64,000 nt of DNA from Thermoanaerobacterium sp. PSU-2 (GCF_002102475.1 NZ_MSQD01000002.1:124001-188000); one strand, 5' to 3'. Shown: positions 9,798-19,893, counted from the first letter of the stretch. Notes: generated by a model from the letters alone, not told the origin. Translations and numbers: made by a program.

Positions 9798-9983
9798 TTA
9801 ACTAGACATGATTTTGCGTTTATACTCTATGACTTTTCTTATAATATCATCTTTTCTTTCTTTCACGACAACTTTTTTCCCGCTAATCAAACTTATAACG
9901 GTGTCCGGCGTCTCCTCAATAAATTCTATCATATCGGCATTGACGACGAATTCATCTCCATTTAGTTTTGTAACGCTTATCAC
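9798..9983 (-). CDS. FlbD-family small flagellar protein
   Basis: This 61-residue protein starts ISVTKLNGDEFVVNADMIEF and fits the FlbD (SwrD-like) family found after flgE in Firmicute flagellar operons. In Bacillus the SwrD homologue raises flagellar power. The start is GTG with GAGGG eight bases upstream. No membrane segment is present. Assignment rests on size, the I-x-V-T-x-L-N-G motif and position. Confidence 0.88.
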   Translation of the reverse strand: MISVTKLNGDEFVVNADMIEFIEETPDTVISLISGKKVVVKERKDDIIRKVIEYKRKIMSS

Positions 9984-10020
9984 TTATCAATCCCTCTTAA
10001 CACATTAAAAATAAATCAAA

Positions 10021-11295
10021 CTACCTTTTTAAGTTTACCAAATCTTGCAATATTTCATCAGATGTAGTTATTACCTTTGCATTTGCTTCAAAACCTCTTT
10101 GAGTCGTAATCATGTTAGCAAATTCATTTGCAAGATCCACGTTTGACATTTCAAGTGTTCCTGGATTTATGGTACCTCTTGTCCCTGTATTTGCAGCACC
10201 TATCATTGGATCACCGGAGTTAACTGTATTTATAAACATTGTATTTCCTACTTTCTCCAATCCCTGCGTGTTTTGGAAATCAGCCAACGCTATTTGCCCG
10301 ATCACTTGGGTTCTGCCATTTGAATATATACCACTTACAACACCATATTGATCGATATTTATGCTTTCAATCGAACCTGCAGAATTGCCATCTTTACTTA
10401 ATTCTCTTATATCTGTCGGATTAGAATACATAGTAAGCTTAGAAAGATCTACAGTAATATTTGTTCCATCTCCCAATGTAGCATTTGTATTTGTTATTGG
10501 AAGTGATGATACGCCTACTGTAAATATCCCTACAGGAGAAGCTGGTGGAGCCGGCTGCTGTATTACACCACTTGAATCGAATGTAATTGTCCCTATTGTG
10601 ACAGGTGTGGACAAGTTAGTGCCATCAAAATTTGTTATTGTGGCATTCCAATTTCCAGCATTGTCTTGCTTAGTAAACTGAATTGTTGCAACATGGCTTC
10701 CACCTTGTGAATCATAGATTGTAACATTATAGCTAACTGAGCTTCCGACACTTGTACCTGCATCAAGATTGCCACCTAACTGGATCGTTTTAGTAGAAGC
10801 TGGTGATGTACTTGACCAATTTTTAATGCTTATGGGCGACAAATTTCCAGTATCTGTGTTTACCGTTTTCCCATCTTGGGATATCCACCCCATTACTTTA
10901 TATCCATCAGGCGTTACAAGATCCCCATTTGAATCAAATGAGAAATTTCCAGCTCTCGTATATAAATTTGCACCACCATTGTTCACTATAAAAAAGCCAT
11001 TGCCATCTATAGACAAATCTGTCGGGTTGTCAGTTCTCTGAGAACCACCATTTGTAAACAGCGTATCAATAGATGCTATAGCGACACCTAGCCCGATTTG
11101 CTGAGGGTTTGTACCTCCTCCATTGTCTTGCGGCGCAGAAGCACCTTTTATCGTTTGGTTAAATATCTCTTTAAATGTCATTCTGCTGGCTTTAAACCCT
11201 ACGGTATTTACATTAGCAATGTTGTTGCCTATTACATCCATCTCGGCTTGGTTCGCTTTAAGTCCTGAGACTGCTGAATACATCGACCTTAACAT
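10021..11295 (-). CDS. flgE: Flagellar hook protein FlgE
   Basis: FlgE polymerises into the hook. The 424-residue protein has the N-terminal rod/hook signature (MLRSMYSAVSGLKANQAEMD, then NNIANVNTVGFKASR) and the C-terminal partner helix (NEFANMITTQRGFEANAKVI). The Ser/Thr/Asn-rich central part is typical of hook proteins. FlgG-type rod proteins share both ends but are shorter (about 260 residues); length and the adjacent flgD and fliK favour FlgE. GGAGG lies seven bases before the ATG. Confidence 0.94.
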   Translation of the reverse strand: MLRSMYSAVSGLKANQAEMDVIGNNIANVNTVGFKASRMTFKEIFNQTIKGASAPQDNGGGTNPQQIGLGVAIASIDTLFTNGGSQRTDNPTDLSIDGNGFFIVNNGGANLYTRAGNFSFDSNGDLVTPDGYKVMGWISQDGKTVNTDTGNLSPISIKNWSSTSPASTKTIQLGGNLDAGTSVGSSVSYNVTIYDSQGGSHVATIQFTKQDNAGNWNATITNFDGTNLSTPVTIGTITFDSSGVIQQPAPPASPVGIFTVGVSSLPITNTNATLGDGTNITVDLSKLTMYSNPTDIRELSKDGNSAGSIESINIDQYGVVSGIYSNGRTQVIGQIALADFQNTQGLEKVGNTMFINTVNSGDPMIGAANTGTRGTINPGTLEMSNVDLANEFANMITTQRGFEANAKVITTSDEILQDLVNLKR

Positions 11296-11322
11296 GATCT
11301 TTCCTCCTTAAAATTATTTTAA

Positions 11323-11727
11323 TTAGTCGGATACAGAAGTTACAGAATCCAATGACACATCAGTTCCATTGATTTCTAAGTACAAGTTGCTGCCATCAAA
11401 TTTCACTGAATCAACTTTCCCTGTGACGGTAGAACTGGAACCATTTGAATCCACACTTGCCGTAACCGTCTTCCCTAATAAACTATAAGCTTTAACAGCA
11501 CTAAAACTTTCATTTAGATTTTGCATTTGCTCTAATGCTGAAAATTGTGCCATTTGAGCTATAAACTCTTTGTCATCCATCGGATTTAAAGGATCTTGGT
11601 TCTCCAATTGAGTAACAAGCAACTGCAAAAATTGATCTTTGCCTAATTCGGAATTTGGATTAGTAACTTTAGTTCCATCAGTATATGTATTAATATAACT
11701 ATTATCATAATTTGTATTTATTGCCAT
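11323..11727 (-). CDS. flgD: Flagellar hook-cap assembly protein FlgD
   Basis: FlgD caps the growing hook and is discarded later. The 134 residues carry the conserved N-terminal stretch LGKDQFLQLLVTQLENQDPL, followed by MDDKEFIAQMAQFSALEQM. It is a short form without a large C-terminal Ig/Tudor part, as in Bacillus. The ATG at 11727 has AGGAGG seven bases before it; the frame is open to an earlier ATG that lacks such a site. It lies between fliK and flgE. Confidence 0.95.
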   Translation of the reverse strand: MAINTNYDNSYINTYTDGTKVTNPNSELGKDQFLQLLVTQLENQDPLNPMDDKEFIAQMAQFSALEQMQNLNESFSAVKAYSLLGKTVTASVDSNGSSSTVTGKVDSVKFDGSNLYLEINGTDVSLDSVTSVSD

Positions 11728-11740
11728 GATATCACCTCCT

Positions 11741-13048
11741 TCAAACAACAACATCTACATGATCGTTAGATATGCTATTTAATGTTGAATAAGTTTGCGT
11801 TTGAAAATCTGCGTCATCGTAATCTTCATAATTAATGCGCATCTTGCTATTGTTAGGACTTTTATATTTTTGACTGCTATCCTCTTGTCCACTGTACTGA
11901 GATGCAAATTGCATATTTCTGTCTATCGAAACATTGAAACTATCTATTTTTATGCCCTTTGATTCAAGCTGATTATTTAATATGTTTAAATTTGCCTCAA
12001 TCTGGTGTTTCACTTTTTCATTATCAGTTAAAATGTTAGCCGTCAAACTACCATCTACAGATTTTATGTTGATTTCTAAATTTCCTAAAAAATCCGGCTT
12101 AAGCTGAATTTTTATATTTGACTCTGTTTCTGTTTTAGTTATATTGACGTTTTTAACAATTTGATCGATTATATCATTTATCTGTACGTTATTTTTAGAA
12201 TCTATATTACCTTCTAAGGCCGTTACTTGTTTGCTTTGAACAGTATTAAAAGCAATCAAATTGTCACTCTTTGCTTCCATCAATTTACTGTCATTTATTT
12301 GCTGAGATGTATTATCTAATTTTTTAGACAATGCTTTGTTACTTATTTCTAAATTAGCATCCTTTTGAGTTCCATTTAAATTATCATTTTGACTTTGATT
12401 TTCATTTTGTGATAAATTGCCATTTTTAACTTCTACTTTTGTATCGACAACCATTTTAGAATCATATGCATTTGTACTGGATTTTGCATTTCCATTGTCA
12501 TTAATGGTTGTCAACTGTTTTTGTACATCAACATCACCTGAACTCTGATTTGATTTATTTATTACATCATCTTTAGCTGTATTGTTAACATCCAACATAA
12601 TAACATCAGATTTCATTTTAGATAAATCAACATTTTTTAACGCTTTTAAAACTTCATTAGCGTCAATGTTTAAGTTATATTTATCATTCAAAGTTTTTGT
12701 AATAATTTCTGCCAATTTGCTTAAGTTTATTTTAGCCCCATTTTGACTTGTAATCATATTATTTAACTGATTTAATATGCTTTCTTTCAGAGATTCCAAA
12801 TTATCTTGATTTGCTGATAAATTTAAATTGAAACTATTATTTATCAAATTTAAAATCATTGCTATCATATCTGATATTTGTTTGTCATCTAAAGGTGCAC
12901 TTCCATCGACATTTTTTCCGTCGCTTTTGATTGCGCTATTTTTGATATTTTTGATAATGTCTTTGAAATCTGAAACTTTTTTGTTTAGCATTTTACCATT
13001 ATTTTTTAGCTGTACAGAACTATTTAAGATGTTCATTACCTGCATCAC
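11741..13048 (-). CDS. fliK: Flagellar hook-length control protein FliK
   Basis: FliK measures hook length and triggers the FlhB switch. The 435 residues are Asn-, Lys- and Ser-rich and poorly structured up to about 300. A C-terminal domain then reads IKIQLKPDFLGNLEINIKS, the usual Flg_hook pattern of L-x-P-x-x-L-G-x-(L/V)-x-(V/I). The start is GTG at 13048 with GAGGAG eight bases before it; an ATG directly follows. Identification rests on the C-terminal domain and the place between the YlxF-like gene and flgD. Confidence 0.9.
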   Translation of the reverse strand: MMQVMNILNSSVQLKNNGKMLNKKVSDFKDIIKNIKNSAIKSDGKNVDGSAPLDDKQISDMIAMILNLINNSFNLNLSANQDNLESLKESILNQLNNMITSQNGAKINLSKLAEIITKTLNDKYNLNIDANEVLKALKNVDLSKMKSDVIMLDVNNTAKDDVINKSNQSSGDVDVQKQLTTINDNGNAKSSTNAYDSKMVVDTKVEVKNGNLSQNENQSQNDNLNGTQKDANLEISNKALSKKLDNTSQQINDSKLMEAKSDNLIAFNTVQSKQVTALEGNIDSKNNVQINDIIDQIVKNVNITKTETESNIKIQLKPDFLGNLEINIKSVDGSLTANILTDNEKVKHQIEANLNILNNQLESKGIKIDSFNVSIDRNMQFASQYSGQEDSSQKYKSPNNSKMRINYEDYDDADFQTQTYSTLNSISNDHVDVVV

Positions 13049-13063
13049 TCTATCATCTCCTCT

Positions 13064-13645
13064 CTATGGGGAACTGGAAGCATTTGCATAAAGTATCTTC
13101 GTTATATCAGCCGCCTTTTTAGGATCCAACTGTTCAAGTATCTTAGATGCGTTATCTTTATTCATATTGCTTAAAATGCCTATTAAAACATTGTTGTCCG
13201 TTATTTGATTCAATATGTTAGCAGCATTATCAGGATCCATGCTTTCATAATACGTAGCTAATGTCTTTAAATCCGTTTTTTTTGTGTTTGACTGCGCTTT
13301 TAAGCCATTTATCTCATCTTGCTGTTTTTGAAGTTGCGACTGCAAATCTTCAATAGTTTTTTCTTTATCACTTAAAGCGGATTGAACGCTTTGCAATTCT
13401 TTTTGCTTTATGCTAAGCTCTTCATTTAATTTTTTTATTTCATCTGCGTAATTAGTCGCAGGTTTGACTTGAATTAAACCTTTTAACACAGGCACATTGC
13501 TTAAAATTTTTAATGTATGATTGCTGATTCCACCAATATTAAAATAAAACAACAAACCGACTAATAAAACTACAAATAATACAATAAATACAACTATAAA
13601 TAGTCGCAATGGTCTTCTTCCGTTTATGGATTCTTCTTTTTCCAT
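13064..13645 (-). CDS. MotE/YlxF-like protein with MgtE-N-type C-terminal domain
   Basis: The 193-residue protein has a short basic head, one membrane segment (about 14-35), a coiled coil (about 65-120) and a C-terminal helical repeat region containing MDPDNAANILNQI and MNKDNASKILEQL. These repeats resemble the MgtE N-terminal and FliG-type superhelix. That layout matches Bacillus YlxF, whose distant relative MotE is a chaperone for the stator protein MotB. Position between fliJ and fliK agrees. The motility role is inferred from the family. Confidence 0.8.
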   Translation of the reverse strand: MEKEESINGRRPLRLFIVVFIVLFVVLLVGLLFYFNIGGISNHTLKILSNVPVLKGLIQVKPATNYADEIKKLNEELSIKQKELQSVQSALSDKEKTIEDLQSQLQKQQDEINGLKAQSNTKKTDLKTLATYYESMDPDNAANILNQITDNNVLIGILSNMNKDNASKILEQLDPKKAADITKILYANASSSP

Positions 13646-13648
13646 CGA

Positions 13649-14101
13649 TTAACCTCCTAAAGTAGACCTGGCTGTTTTGTACGATATCTGTTCATCGATC
13701 ATCAAATTTTGTTCTATCACCGTTTGATACTTGTACTCTTCATATTTCTTTTCTTTCAGGCTTTCCAAGGCTTCTTTTTCCTTGCTAACTTCCATCAGAT
13801 TATGCCTCTCTTTTTCGATTTCTTCTTCTATCTCTTTTAGAATGGCTTTTTGCTGATTGTATTTTTCGTAAAGAGTTTCTATGTACAAATTAAATTGTCT
13901 TAAATTCATCGCTGAAGTGCCTAACGCCTTATTCTCTTCACTTTCTTTCGTTGTTTTTTCTATTATATTTATAATTTCAATTAATTTATTTTTTTGAACT
14001 TCGTATTTTGAAATCAAAATTGCCATTTTTTCCTTTTCCATCTTTTGCCTTTGCTCTTTTATATTTAAAACTGTCTCCAAAGTGTACCTGAATTTTTTCA
14101 C
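13649..14101 (-). CDS. fliJ: Flagellar export chaperone FliJ
   Basis: FliJ is the stalk-like coiled-coil subunit of the FliH-FliI-FliJ export ATPase complex. The 150 residues begin KKFRYTLETVLNIKEQRQ, the typical FliJ start, and are almost entirely heptad-repeat helix. The start codon is GTG with AGGTGA upstream, 4 nt after fliI. Confidence 0.92.
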   Translation of the reverse strand: MKKFRYTLETVLNIKEQRQKMEKEKMAILISKYEVQKNKLIEIINIIEKTTKESEENKALGTSAMNLRQFNLYIETLYEKYNQQKAILKEIEEEIEKERHNLMEVSKEKEALESLKEKKYEEYKYQTVIEQNLMIDEQISYKTARSTLGG

Positions 14102-14105
14102 ATTA

Positions 14106-15422
14106 TCACCTGTTCAATATATTTTTTAGCATGTTTATTTCGTCGTCAAAGTCATATTTTTCATCTGTCGATTGCTTTATGTAATTTATCATGTCATCAT
14201 GAAGTAGTATAGCCTCATCTATTTTAGGATTGCTGCCTCTTGCATAAGCGCCAATATTTATTAAATCTTCAGATTCTTCATAAACAGACAATATGTTTTT
14301 AAACCGCAACGATAAATTTTTATGTTCATCAGAGACAATGTCATTCATAACCCTGCTGATGCTTGATAAAACATCTATGGCTGGATATTGACCTTTATTT
14401 GCCAGCTTTCGCGATAAAACGATATGCCCATCCAATATACCTCTTACTGCATCTGTTATTGGCTCATTTAAATCGTCGCCATCTACTAAAACTGTGTACA
14501 AAGCCGTTATTGAACCATGTTTTGAAGAACCAGCTCTTTCTAATAGCTTTGGAAGAACCGAAAAAACTGACGGAGTATAACCTCTTGAAACAGGTGCTTC
14601 GCCTATTGATAATCCAATCTCTCTCTGAGCCATAGCAAACCTTGTTACAGAATCCATCATAAGCAATACATCTAAGCCCTGATCTCTGAAATACTCTGCA
14701 ATAGACGTAGCCACCATAGCCCCTTTGACTCTCATCAATGCAGGAGTATCAGACGTAGACACTACCAATATAGATCTTTTTAGTCCGTCCTCTCCTAAGT
14801 CCTTCTCAATAAATTCATTAACTTCCCTTCCTCTTTCACCTATTAGTGCGATAACGTTAATATCAGATTTCGCATTTCTGGCTATCATTCCAAGTAAAGT
14901 GCTTTTCCCAACACCACTGCCTGCAAAGATTCCTATTCTCTGACCTTTACCACAAGTAAGTAAACCATCTATGGCTTTTATGCCTAAAGTCATCACTTCA
15001 CTTATTCTCTTTCTTTCAATCGGATTCGGAGGTGTATTGTTGGCACTGACTAACTTTTTGCATTTTATTGCACCTTTTCCATCAATCGGATTGCCTAAGG
15101 CATCAATAACTCTCCCCAACAATTCTTCTCCTACTCCAATTTTTAATTTTTGCCCTGTAGATACAACGCTATTACCTGGACCTATGCCATCCATATCTCC
15201 TAAAGGCATCAAATAGACTTTATCATCTTTAAACCCCATTACTTCTGCATAGACAGTAGCGCCATTTATTGATCTTATTTCACAGACATCTCCAATATTA
15301 GATATAGGGCCTACGCTTTCAATTGTTAAGCCAACAACTTGGCTTACCTTGCCATAATACTTGATAAAATTTTTGTCTTGCAATATAGCTTTGCACCTAT
15401 CAACAAAATTACTATTGCTCAT
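14106..15422 (-). CDS. fliI: Flagellum-specific export ATPase FliI
   Basis: FliI is the F1-beta-like ATPase that energises delivery of flagellar substrates. The 438 residues show the N-terminal beta-barrel, Walker A GIFAGSGVGKST at about 164-175, the catalytic GERGREV stretch, and Walker B LLMMDSVTRFAMAQRE. The signature PSVFSVLPKLLERAG is also present. Its ATG lies inside the end of fliH (11-nt overlap). Confidence 0.97.
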   Translation of the reverse strand: MSNSNFVDRCKAILQDKNFIKYYGKVSQVVGLTIESVGPISNIGDVCEIRSINGATVYAEVMGFKDDKVYLMPLGDMDGIGPGNSVVSTGQKLKIGVGEELLGRVIDALGNPIDGKGAIKCKKLVSANNTPPNPIERKRISEVMTLGIKAIDGLLTCGKGQRIGIFAGSGVGKSTLLGMIARNAKSDINVIALIGERGREVNEFIEKDLGEDGLKRSILVVSTSDTPALMRVKGAMVATSIAEYFRDQGLDVLLMMDSVTRFAMAQREIGLSIGEAPVSRGYTPSVFSVLPKLLERAGSSKHGSITALYTVLVDGDDLNEPITDAVRGILDGHIVLSRKLANKGQYPAIDVLSSISRVMNDIVSDEHKNLSLRFKNILSVYEESEDLINIGAYARGSNPKIDEAILLHDDMINYIKQSTDEKYDFDDEINMLKNILNR

Positions 15423-16179
15423 TTAAAACACCTTTTAATGCTTCTCTAATGCTTTCTATTTGGGTTTTTAATCCAGAATCAATCATCCCTGACGGCGTCT
15501 GTACAATGCAATCGTACTTGTCGAGGGAAATATCCCTTACAATGTTTACGTCATCAATAAATTTCAAACTTTTCAATAACTTATCCTTGTTTTTGGATAG
15601 AAATTCATAATCTTCGTCACTAACTCTAATAGTTACCACATTAGATGCTTCATAGTTTTCTAAACCTTTCTTAACAAGATTAATCACTAAATCTTTATTT
15701 TCTTCGATATTAAGATCAATTATTTTCTTTACGCAATAAATTACAGTTGAAACAATATCGCTTTCAATCTCCTTATGAAGATTTCGCTTTTCGTCTGCAA
15801 TCATTTCTTTAATCTCTCTTGCCTCAGCTAATAATCCGTAAGTTTGGCTTTTACCATCTTCAAGCCCTTTATTCAAGCCATCATCATAGCCTCTTTCATA
15901 TCCTTCTTTGTACCCATCTCTCTTAGCATTTTCCTTTATCTCTTCAGCTATTTCTTTTGCTTTCTTTATAAGATTTTCTGCCTCATCTTTAGCAGTTTTA
16001 ATAATTTCATTTTGGATAATACTTATCTTCTCAAGTCGCTTTTTAAATTCCAGATATTTAAAAGACTCATCTATATTAAGTTTATCATCAGTAAGCTCTT
16101 TCACTTTTTCCACATGAGGCTTATCAATAATCACAGGAGATGAATTTACACAATCCTCATTTTTAAGTATTCTATACAA
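15412..16179 (-). CDS. fliH: Flagellar assembly protein FliH
   Basis: FliH is the peripheral-stalk-like regulator of FliI. The 255 residues include a long charged helix (about 45-140) with the glycine pattern GYKEGYERGYDDGLNKGLED, characteristic of FliH/YscL, and a C-terminal domain with VQTPSGMIDSGLKTQI. The assigned TTG at 16179 lies inside the end of fliG, whose GGAGGTGAT serves as ribosome site about eleven bases upstream. This spacing is long, so the exact start is less certain. Confidence 0.92.
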   Translation of the reverse strand: MYRILKNEDCVNSSPVIIDKPHVEKVKELTDDKLNIDESFKYLEFKKRLEKISIIQNEIIKTAKDEAENLIKKAKEIAEEIKENAKRDGYKEGYERGYDDGLNKGLEDGKSQTYGLLAEAREIKEMIADEKRNLHKEIESDIVSTVIYCVKKIIDLNIEENKDLVINLVKKGLENYEASNVVTIRVSDEDYEFLSKNKDKLLKSLKFIDDVNIVRDISLDKYDCIVQTPSGMIDSGLKTQIESIREALKGVLNEQ

Positions 16180-17194
16180 TTATTTCATCACCTCCACCTC
16201 TGGATATGACTATCTCGCCTGCTTCCTCTAACCTTCTTATAATATTGACAACTTTTTGTTGTGCTTCTTCAACATCTTTTAATCTTACAGGACCCATGTA
16301 TTGAATGTCTTCTTTAATCATATCTGCCAACCTCTTGGACATGTTGCTGTAAATAACTCTTTGCACTTCCTCATTAGAACCCTTAAGCGCAAGGGCAATA
16401 TCGTGATTGTCTACTTCTCTTAAAACCCTTTGTATAGAGCGGTTATCCAATGTTATAATATCTTCAAATACAAACATGCGTTTCTTTATTTCTTCTACAA
16501 GCTCTATATCTTTTGTCTCCAGTGTATCAATGATATTCTTCTCTGTAGATCTATCAACTGCATTTAAAATATCTACAATCGTCTGTATGCCTCCTGTAGA
16601 CGTGTAATCTTGAGTCACCAAAGAAGATAGTTTCTTTTCCAGTATGCGTTCAACCTCTTTCACAATTTCTGGCGATGTAGCTTCCATTTTTGCAATTCTC
16701 ATTGCAACATCCGACTGTATCTCTTCAGGCAACGATGACAATATAACACCTGCTTGTTGTGGCTTTAAATACGACAATATCATCGCTATTGTTTGAGGAT
16801 GTTCATTTTGAATAAAGCTCAATATTTGAGATGGATCTGCCCGCCTTACAAAGTCAAAAGGTCTTACTTTAAGTGTTGACGTAAGCTTGTTTATTATCTC
16901 TAAAGCTTGCTGAGAGCCGAGAGCTTTCTCCAAAATCTCTTTTGCATAATCGATGCCACCTTCAATTATGTATTCTTGTGCAATACACATATTATAAAAA
17001 TCATCCAGTATTTTGTCTTTCTCCTCGGGAGATATATTTCTTATATTAGCTATCTCCAATGTCAATTGCTCTATTTCTTCTTCCTTTAAATGCTTGTAAA
17101 TTTGTGCTGCTGTCGAAGGTCCTAAAGCTATCAAAAGCATTGCACTCTTTTGTTTGCCTGATAATGTACTTTTCGCCAATGTAGACATCACCAT
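16172..17194 (-). CDS. fliG: Flagellar motor switch protein FliG
   Basis: FliG is the torque-generating switch protein that links the MS ring to the stators. The 340 residues show the armadillo-type repeats and conserved patches EHPQTIAMILSYLKPQQA (about 130) and the C-terminal charged ridge preceding LADMIKEDIQYMGPVRLKDV. The start is either the ATG at 17194 or the ATG two codons later at 17188; no strong ribosome site decides. fliF lies 5 nt upstream. Confidence 0.96.
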   Translation of the reverse strand: MVMSTLAKSTLSGKQKSAMLLIALGPSTAAQIYKHLKEEEIEQLTLEIANIRNISPEEKDKILDDFYNMCIAQEYIIEGGIDYAKEILEKALGSQQALEIINKLTSTLKVRPFDFVRRADPSQILSFIQNEHPQTIAMILSYLKPQQAGVILSSLPEEIQSDVAMRIAKMEATSPEIVKEVERILEKKLSSLVTQDYTSTGGIQTIVDILNAVDRSTEKNIIDTLETKDIELVEEIKKRMFVFEDIITLDNRSIQRVLREVDNHDIALALKGSNEEVQRVIYSNMSKRLADMIKEDIQYMGPVRLKDVEEAQQKVVNIIRRLEEAGEIVISRGGGDEIIV

Positions 17195-17199
17195 CCATT

Positions 17200-18708
17200 C
17201 TATTCTTCATTTAGCCATGTTCTAATCAATTGAGCTACTATGTCTGGTTTTTGCTTAATAAACTTCTCAATTTGCTTTTTCTTTTCATCTCTTTCGTCAT
17301 GTACTTCTATATCCTCTAAAGGCTCAACCATAGATATGGCTTCTTCTAATTTTGCAGAAGGCACAGCAAGTTTGCTTCTCTTTTTCATAGCATAGAAGAC
17401 ACCTCCAGCTAAAGCCAATGCACCTAATACGATAAGCCATACATATGGGAATGACTGTTTCCCATTATTTTTCATTTGATTCAATAAATCGTTGTTAAAT
17501 TTTATTCCCATAACCGAGACAGATACGTTCTTACCTCCAGCGGCATTTGAAACAAGATCTGTAAGCTGCTGTTTCATAGCTGGAGTCAAATTACTGTTGT
17601 TTACTACTACGCTTAAAGATATGTTTTGTATTTTACCTTGTGCTGAAGTTAACGTCGTCTTTATCTGATTTATCTCATAATTTATGGTCGTATCTGTCTT
17701 GCTATAACTTGAATTTCCATTATTTTGAGTGGTATATGTAGTGCTGCCTGGTGGATTGTTTGTCGCAGTACCGGCTGGTGCTCCATTGCTGGAACCATTG
17801 GCTATCTCTTTTATTGTCTGTGTGCTTCTTATAATCCCATTGTTGTCAATCACTGGCTGCCATTCTACTTTGTCTTGCACCTGTTTATCAAAATTCAAGT
17901 TTACACTGGCTCTAACTATGACATTTCCTGGCCCAAAAACTTGTTCTAAAAGGGACTGAATATTATTTTGTAAATCATTTTGTACTTTCATTTGAAGGGC
18001 ATACTGCGAACTTGCCCCATCAAGTGAACTGTCATTTTGAGCTACCAACACTTTCCCATTTCCATCAATAATCGTAACTTTGTCAGGACTTAATCCTTGA
18101 ACGCTTTTAGATACAAAGTTTGTTATTCCGTTTATCTGCTGATTTGTCAATGTGACGCCGGGTTTTAATTGCAGCATAACTGCTGCTGTCGAAGAATTGT
18201 CGCTATTAGACAGCACAAAATTACTCTGATCTGGTACGACTATATTCACTTTCGCGTCCTGTACACCATCTATTGTCTTCAATGTATTTTGTATTTCATT
18301 TTGGACAAAATATATGTACTTCTCTCTTCTCTCTTGATCCGTAGTAGCTAATGAATTATTCATTGCATCGCTAAAGCTAAAACCATCTTGTGGTATCCCT
18401 TCTGTTGCAAGTTGCATTCTCGCCTCATCTTTGTACTGGGCAGGCACTAATATTGTGCTGCCATCTCCTTCAATTTTATAGGGTATTTTCAATTCGTTTT
18501 TCAATTTGTCGACTACAGTACCTGCATCTTTTGTACTTAAACCAGAATACAAAACTTCGTAATTAGGCCTATTTAAAATGTACAGAAGCAGTGCAATACT
18601 TCCTATTAATAATAATGCAATAATACCTATTTGAATTTTTTGCTTTTTATCAAACTTATTCCAAAAATTGTCTATCTGCTCACGTATGTTATTTATAAAA
18701 ACGGGCAT
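17200..18708 (-). CDS. fliF: Flagellar MS-ring protein FliF
   Basis: FliF builds the MS ring on which the motor assembles. The 502 residues have a membrane segment at about 26-46, ring-building motifs (VLYSGLSTKDAGTVVDKL; then RREKYIYFVQNEIQNTLKTI), a disordered Asn/Thr-rich loop (about 310-340) and a second membrane span at about 425-443. The C-terminal tail (EKFIKQKPDIVAQLIRTWLN) is the FliG-binding helix. The ATG has AGGTGA upstream. Confidence 0.97.
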   Translation of the reverse strand: MPVFINNIREQIDNFWNKFDKKQKIQIGIIALLLIGSIALLLYILNRPNYEVLYSGLSTKDAGTVVDKLKNELKIPYKIEGDGSTILVPAQYKDEARMQLATEGIPQDGFSFSDAMNNSLATTDQERREKYIYFVQNEIQNTLKTIDGVQDAKVNIVVPDQSNFVLSNSDNSSTAAVMLQLKPGVTLTNQQINGITNFVSKSVQGLSPDKVTIIDGNGKVLVAQNDSSLDGASSQYALQMKVQNDLQNNIQSLLEQVFGPGNVIVRASVNLNFDKQVQDKVEWQPVIDNNGIIRSTQTIKEIANGSSNGAPAGTATNNPPGSTTYTTQNNGNSSYSKTDTTINYEINQIKTTLTSAQGKIQNISLSVVVNNSNLTPAMKQQLTDLVSNAAGGKNVSVSVMGIKFNNDLLNQMKNNGKQSFPYVWLIVLGALALAGGVFYAMKKRSKLAVPSAKLEEAISMVEPLEDIEVHDERDEKKKQIEKFIKQKPDIVAQLIRTWLNEE

Positions 18709-18732
18709 TAATTCACCTCATCTCAAAGCATT

Positions 18733-19020
18733 TTAAACTGGCATTCTCATTATCTCCTGGTAGGCATCAAGTATCTTATTTTTAATCTGAATAGTAAGCT
18801 CCAATGCTATATCGGCTTTGGTAGCATCAATCATCACATTGTGTATATTATTGATGTCACCTGTTACTAACATTTGATCATCCTGCTGCGCTTTAAGTTG
18901 CAAATTATTCACATCTGAAATAGCTGTTTTTAAAATATCTCCAAAAGAAGAAGCGTTACTTGTTGCGCTTGAAGTACCAACACTACCAACAGCACTTATC
19001 TGGGAAATAGGATTTATCAT
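18733..19020 (-). CDS. fliE: Flagellar hook-basal body protein FliE
   Basis: FliE joins the MS ring to the rod. The 95-residue protein has the characteristic SFGDILKTAISDVNNLQ near 30 and the C-terminal helix (TKADIALELTIQIKNKILDA, then YQEIMRMPV). I placed the start at the ATG at 19020 because AGGTGG sits six bases upstream; the frame is open further but the extension would overlap flgC without a site. It lies between flgC and fliF. Confidence 0.94.
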   Translation of the reverse strand: MINPISQISAVGSVGTSSATSNASSFGDILKTAISDVNNLQLKAQQDDQMLVTGDINNIHNVMIDATKADIALELTIQIKNKILDAYQEIMRMPV

Positions 19021-19030
19021 AATCAACCAC

Positions 19031-19480
19031 CTAAGCCTTTCCAATTTCTAATGCTTTTTCTATCATGGATTTGGTTGAATTAACTGCAGTCACATTGGCT
19101 TCATATGCCCTTGTAGCAGAGATCATATCAACCATTTCAGAAACGATGTTTACATTAGGATAATTAACGTATCCAGTGCTATCTGCATCAGGATTACCCG
19201 GATCATACACGCGGTTAAAAGGCGTCTTGTTGTCCTCCTCAATAGATACGACTTCAACACCATTTCCAACTGTTGATGAACCTCTTGCAGCATTTAACAT
19301 ATCGCTAAAGCTATTTTGATTATCAATTTCTTTTAAAACCACAAGCTTCCTTCTATAAGGACCGCCATTAGACGTCCTCGTTGTATCTACATTTGCGATG
19401 TTTTGAGAAATGACATCCATTCTAAGCCTCTCAGCCGTAAGGCCTGTAGCGCTTATATCAATAGAATTTAAAAATCCCAC
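19031..19480 (-). CDS. flgC: Flagellar basal-body rod protein FlgC
   Basis: FlgC is a proximal rod subunit. The 149 residues carry the rod signature ([20 protein letters not shown], then NVDTTRT) and end with the C-terminal coiled-coil partner ([19 protein letters not shown]). The start is GTG with GGAGG nine bases before it, 2 nt after the flgB stop. Confidence 0.96.
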   Translation of the reverse strand: MGFLNSIDISATGLTAERLRMDVISQNIANVDTTRTSNGGPYRRKLVVLKEIDNQNSFSDMLNAARGSSTVGNGVEVVSIEEDNKTPFNRVYDPGNPDADSTGYVNYPNVNIVSEMVDMISATRAYEANVTAVNSTKSMIEKALEIGKA

Positions 19481-19482
19481 CG

Positions 19483-19893
19483 TTAATTACCTCCATCTTT
19501 TATCGCTGTAAGTAGAGAATTCAATTCACCACTGACTCTTTGATCCAACGCATCATAATAAAGCTGATTTTTTGCAAGATTCGACATTTCTACATCAATA
19601 TCAACATTATTGCCATCTAACCTCATAGATGTACTATTATCCTGAACAATTTGCGGTTCAATATTGTCTATGGATGTCGAATTAATAGGTATATGATTTT
19701 TATCCGTAACAAAACCGGCTAATTTATTAGAATTTATAGCATCATTTAAAATGCTTTCAAAATTCACATCAGATCTTTTAAAACCTGGGGTATCCACATT
19801 GGCTATATTATTCGATATGACTTCATTTCTAAGCTCTGAAGCATCTAAGGCTTTACTCATAAGATCTACTGTATTAAAGTTGATTCCCAGCAT
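19483..19893 (-). CDS. flgB: Flagellar basal-body rod protein FlgB
   Basis: FlgB is a proximal rod protein and the first gene of the fla/che operon here. The 136 residues include [20 protein letters not shown] near 19-38 and the C-terminal helix with [23 protein letters not shown] precedes the ATG. About 220 nt of non-coding sequence containing the likely operon promoter lies upstream. Confidence 0.96.
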   Translation of the reverse strand: MLGINFNTVDLMSKALDASELRNEVISNNIANVDTPGFKRSDVNFESILNDAINSNKLAGFVTDKNHIPINSTSIDNIEPQIVQDNSTSMRLDGNNVDIDVEMSNLAKNQLYYDALDQRVSGELNSLLTAIKDGGN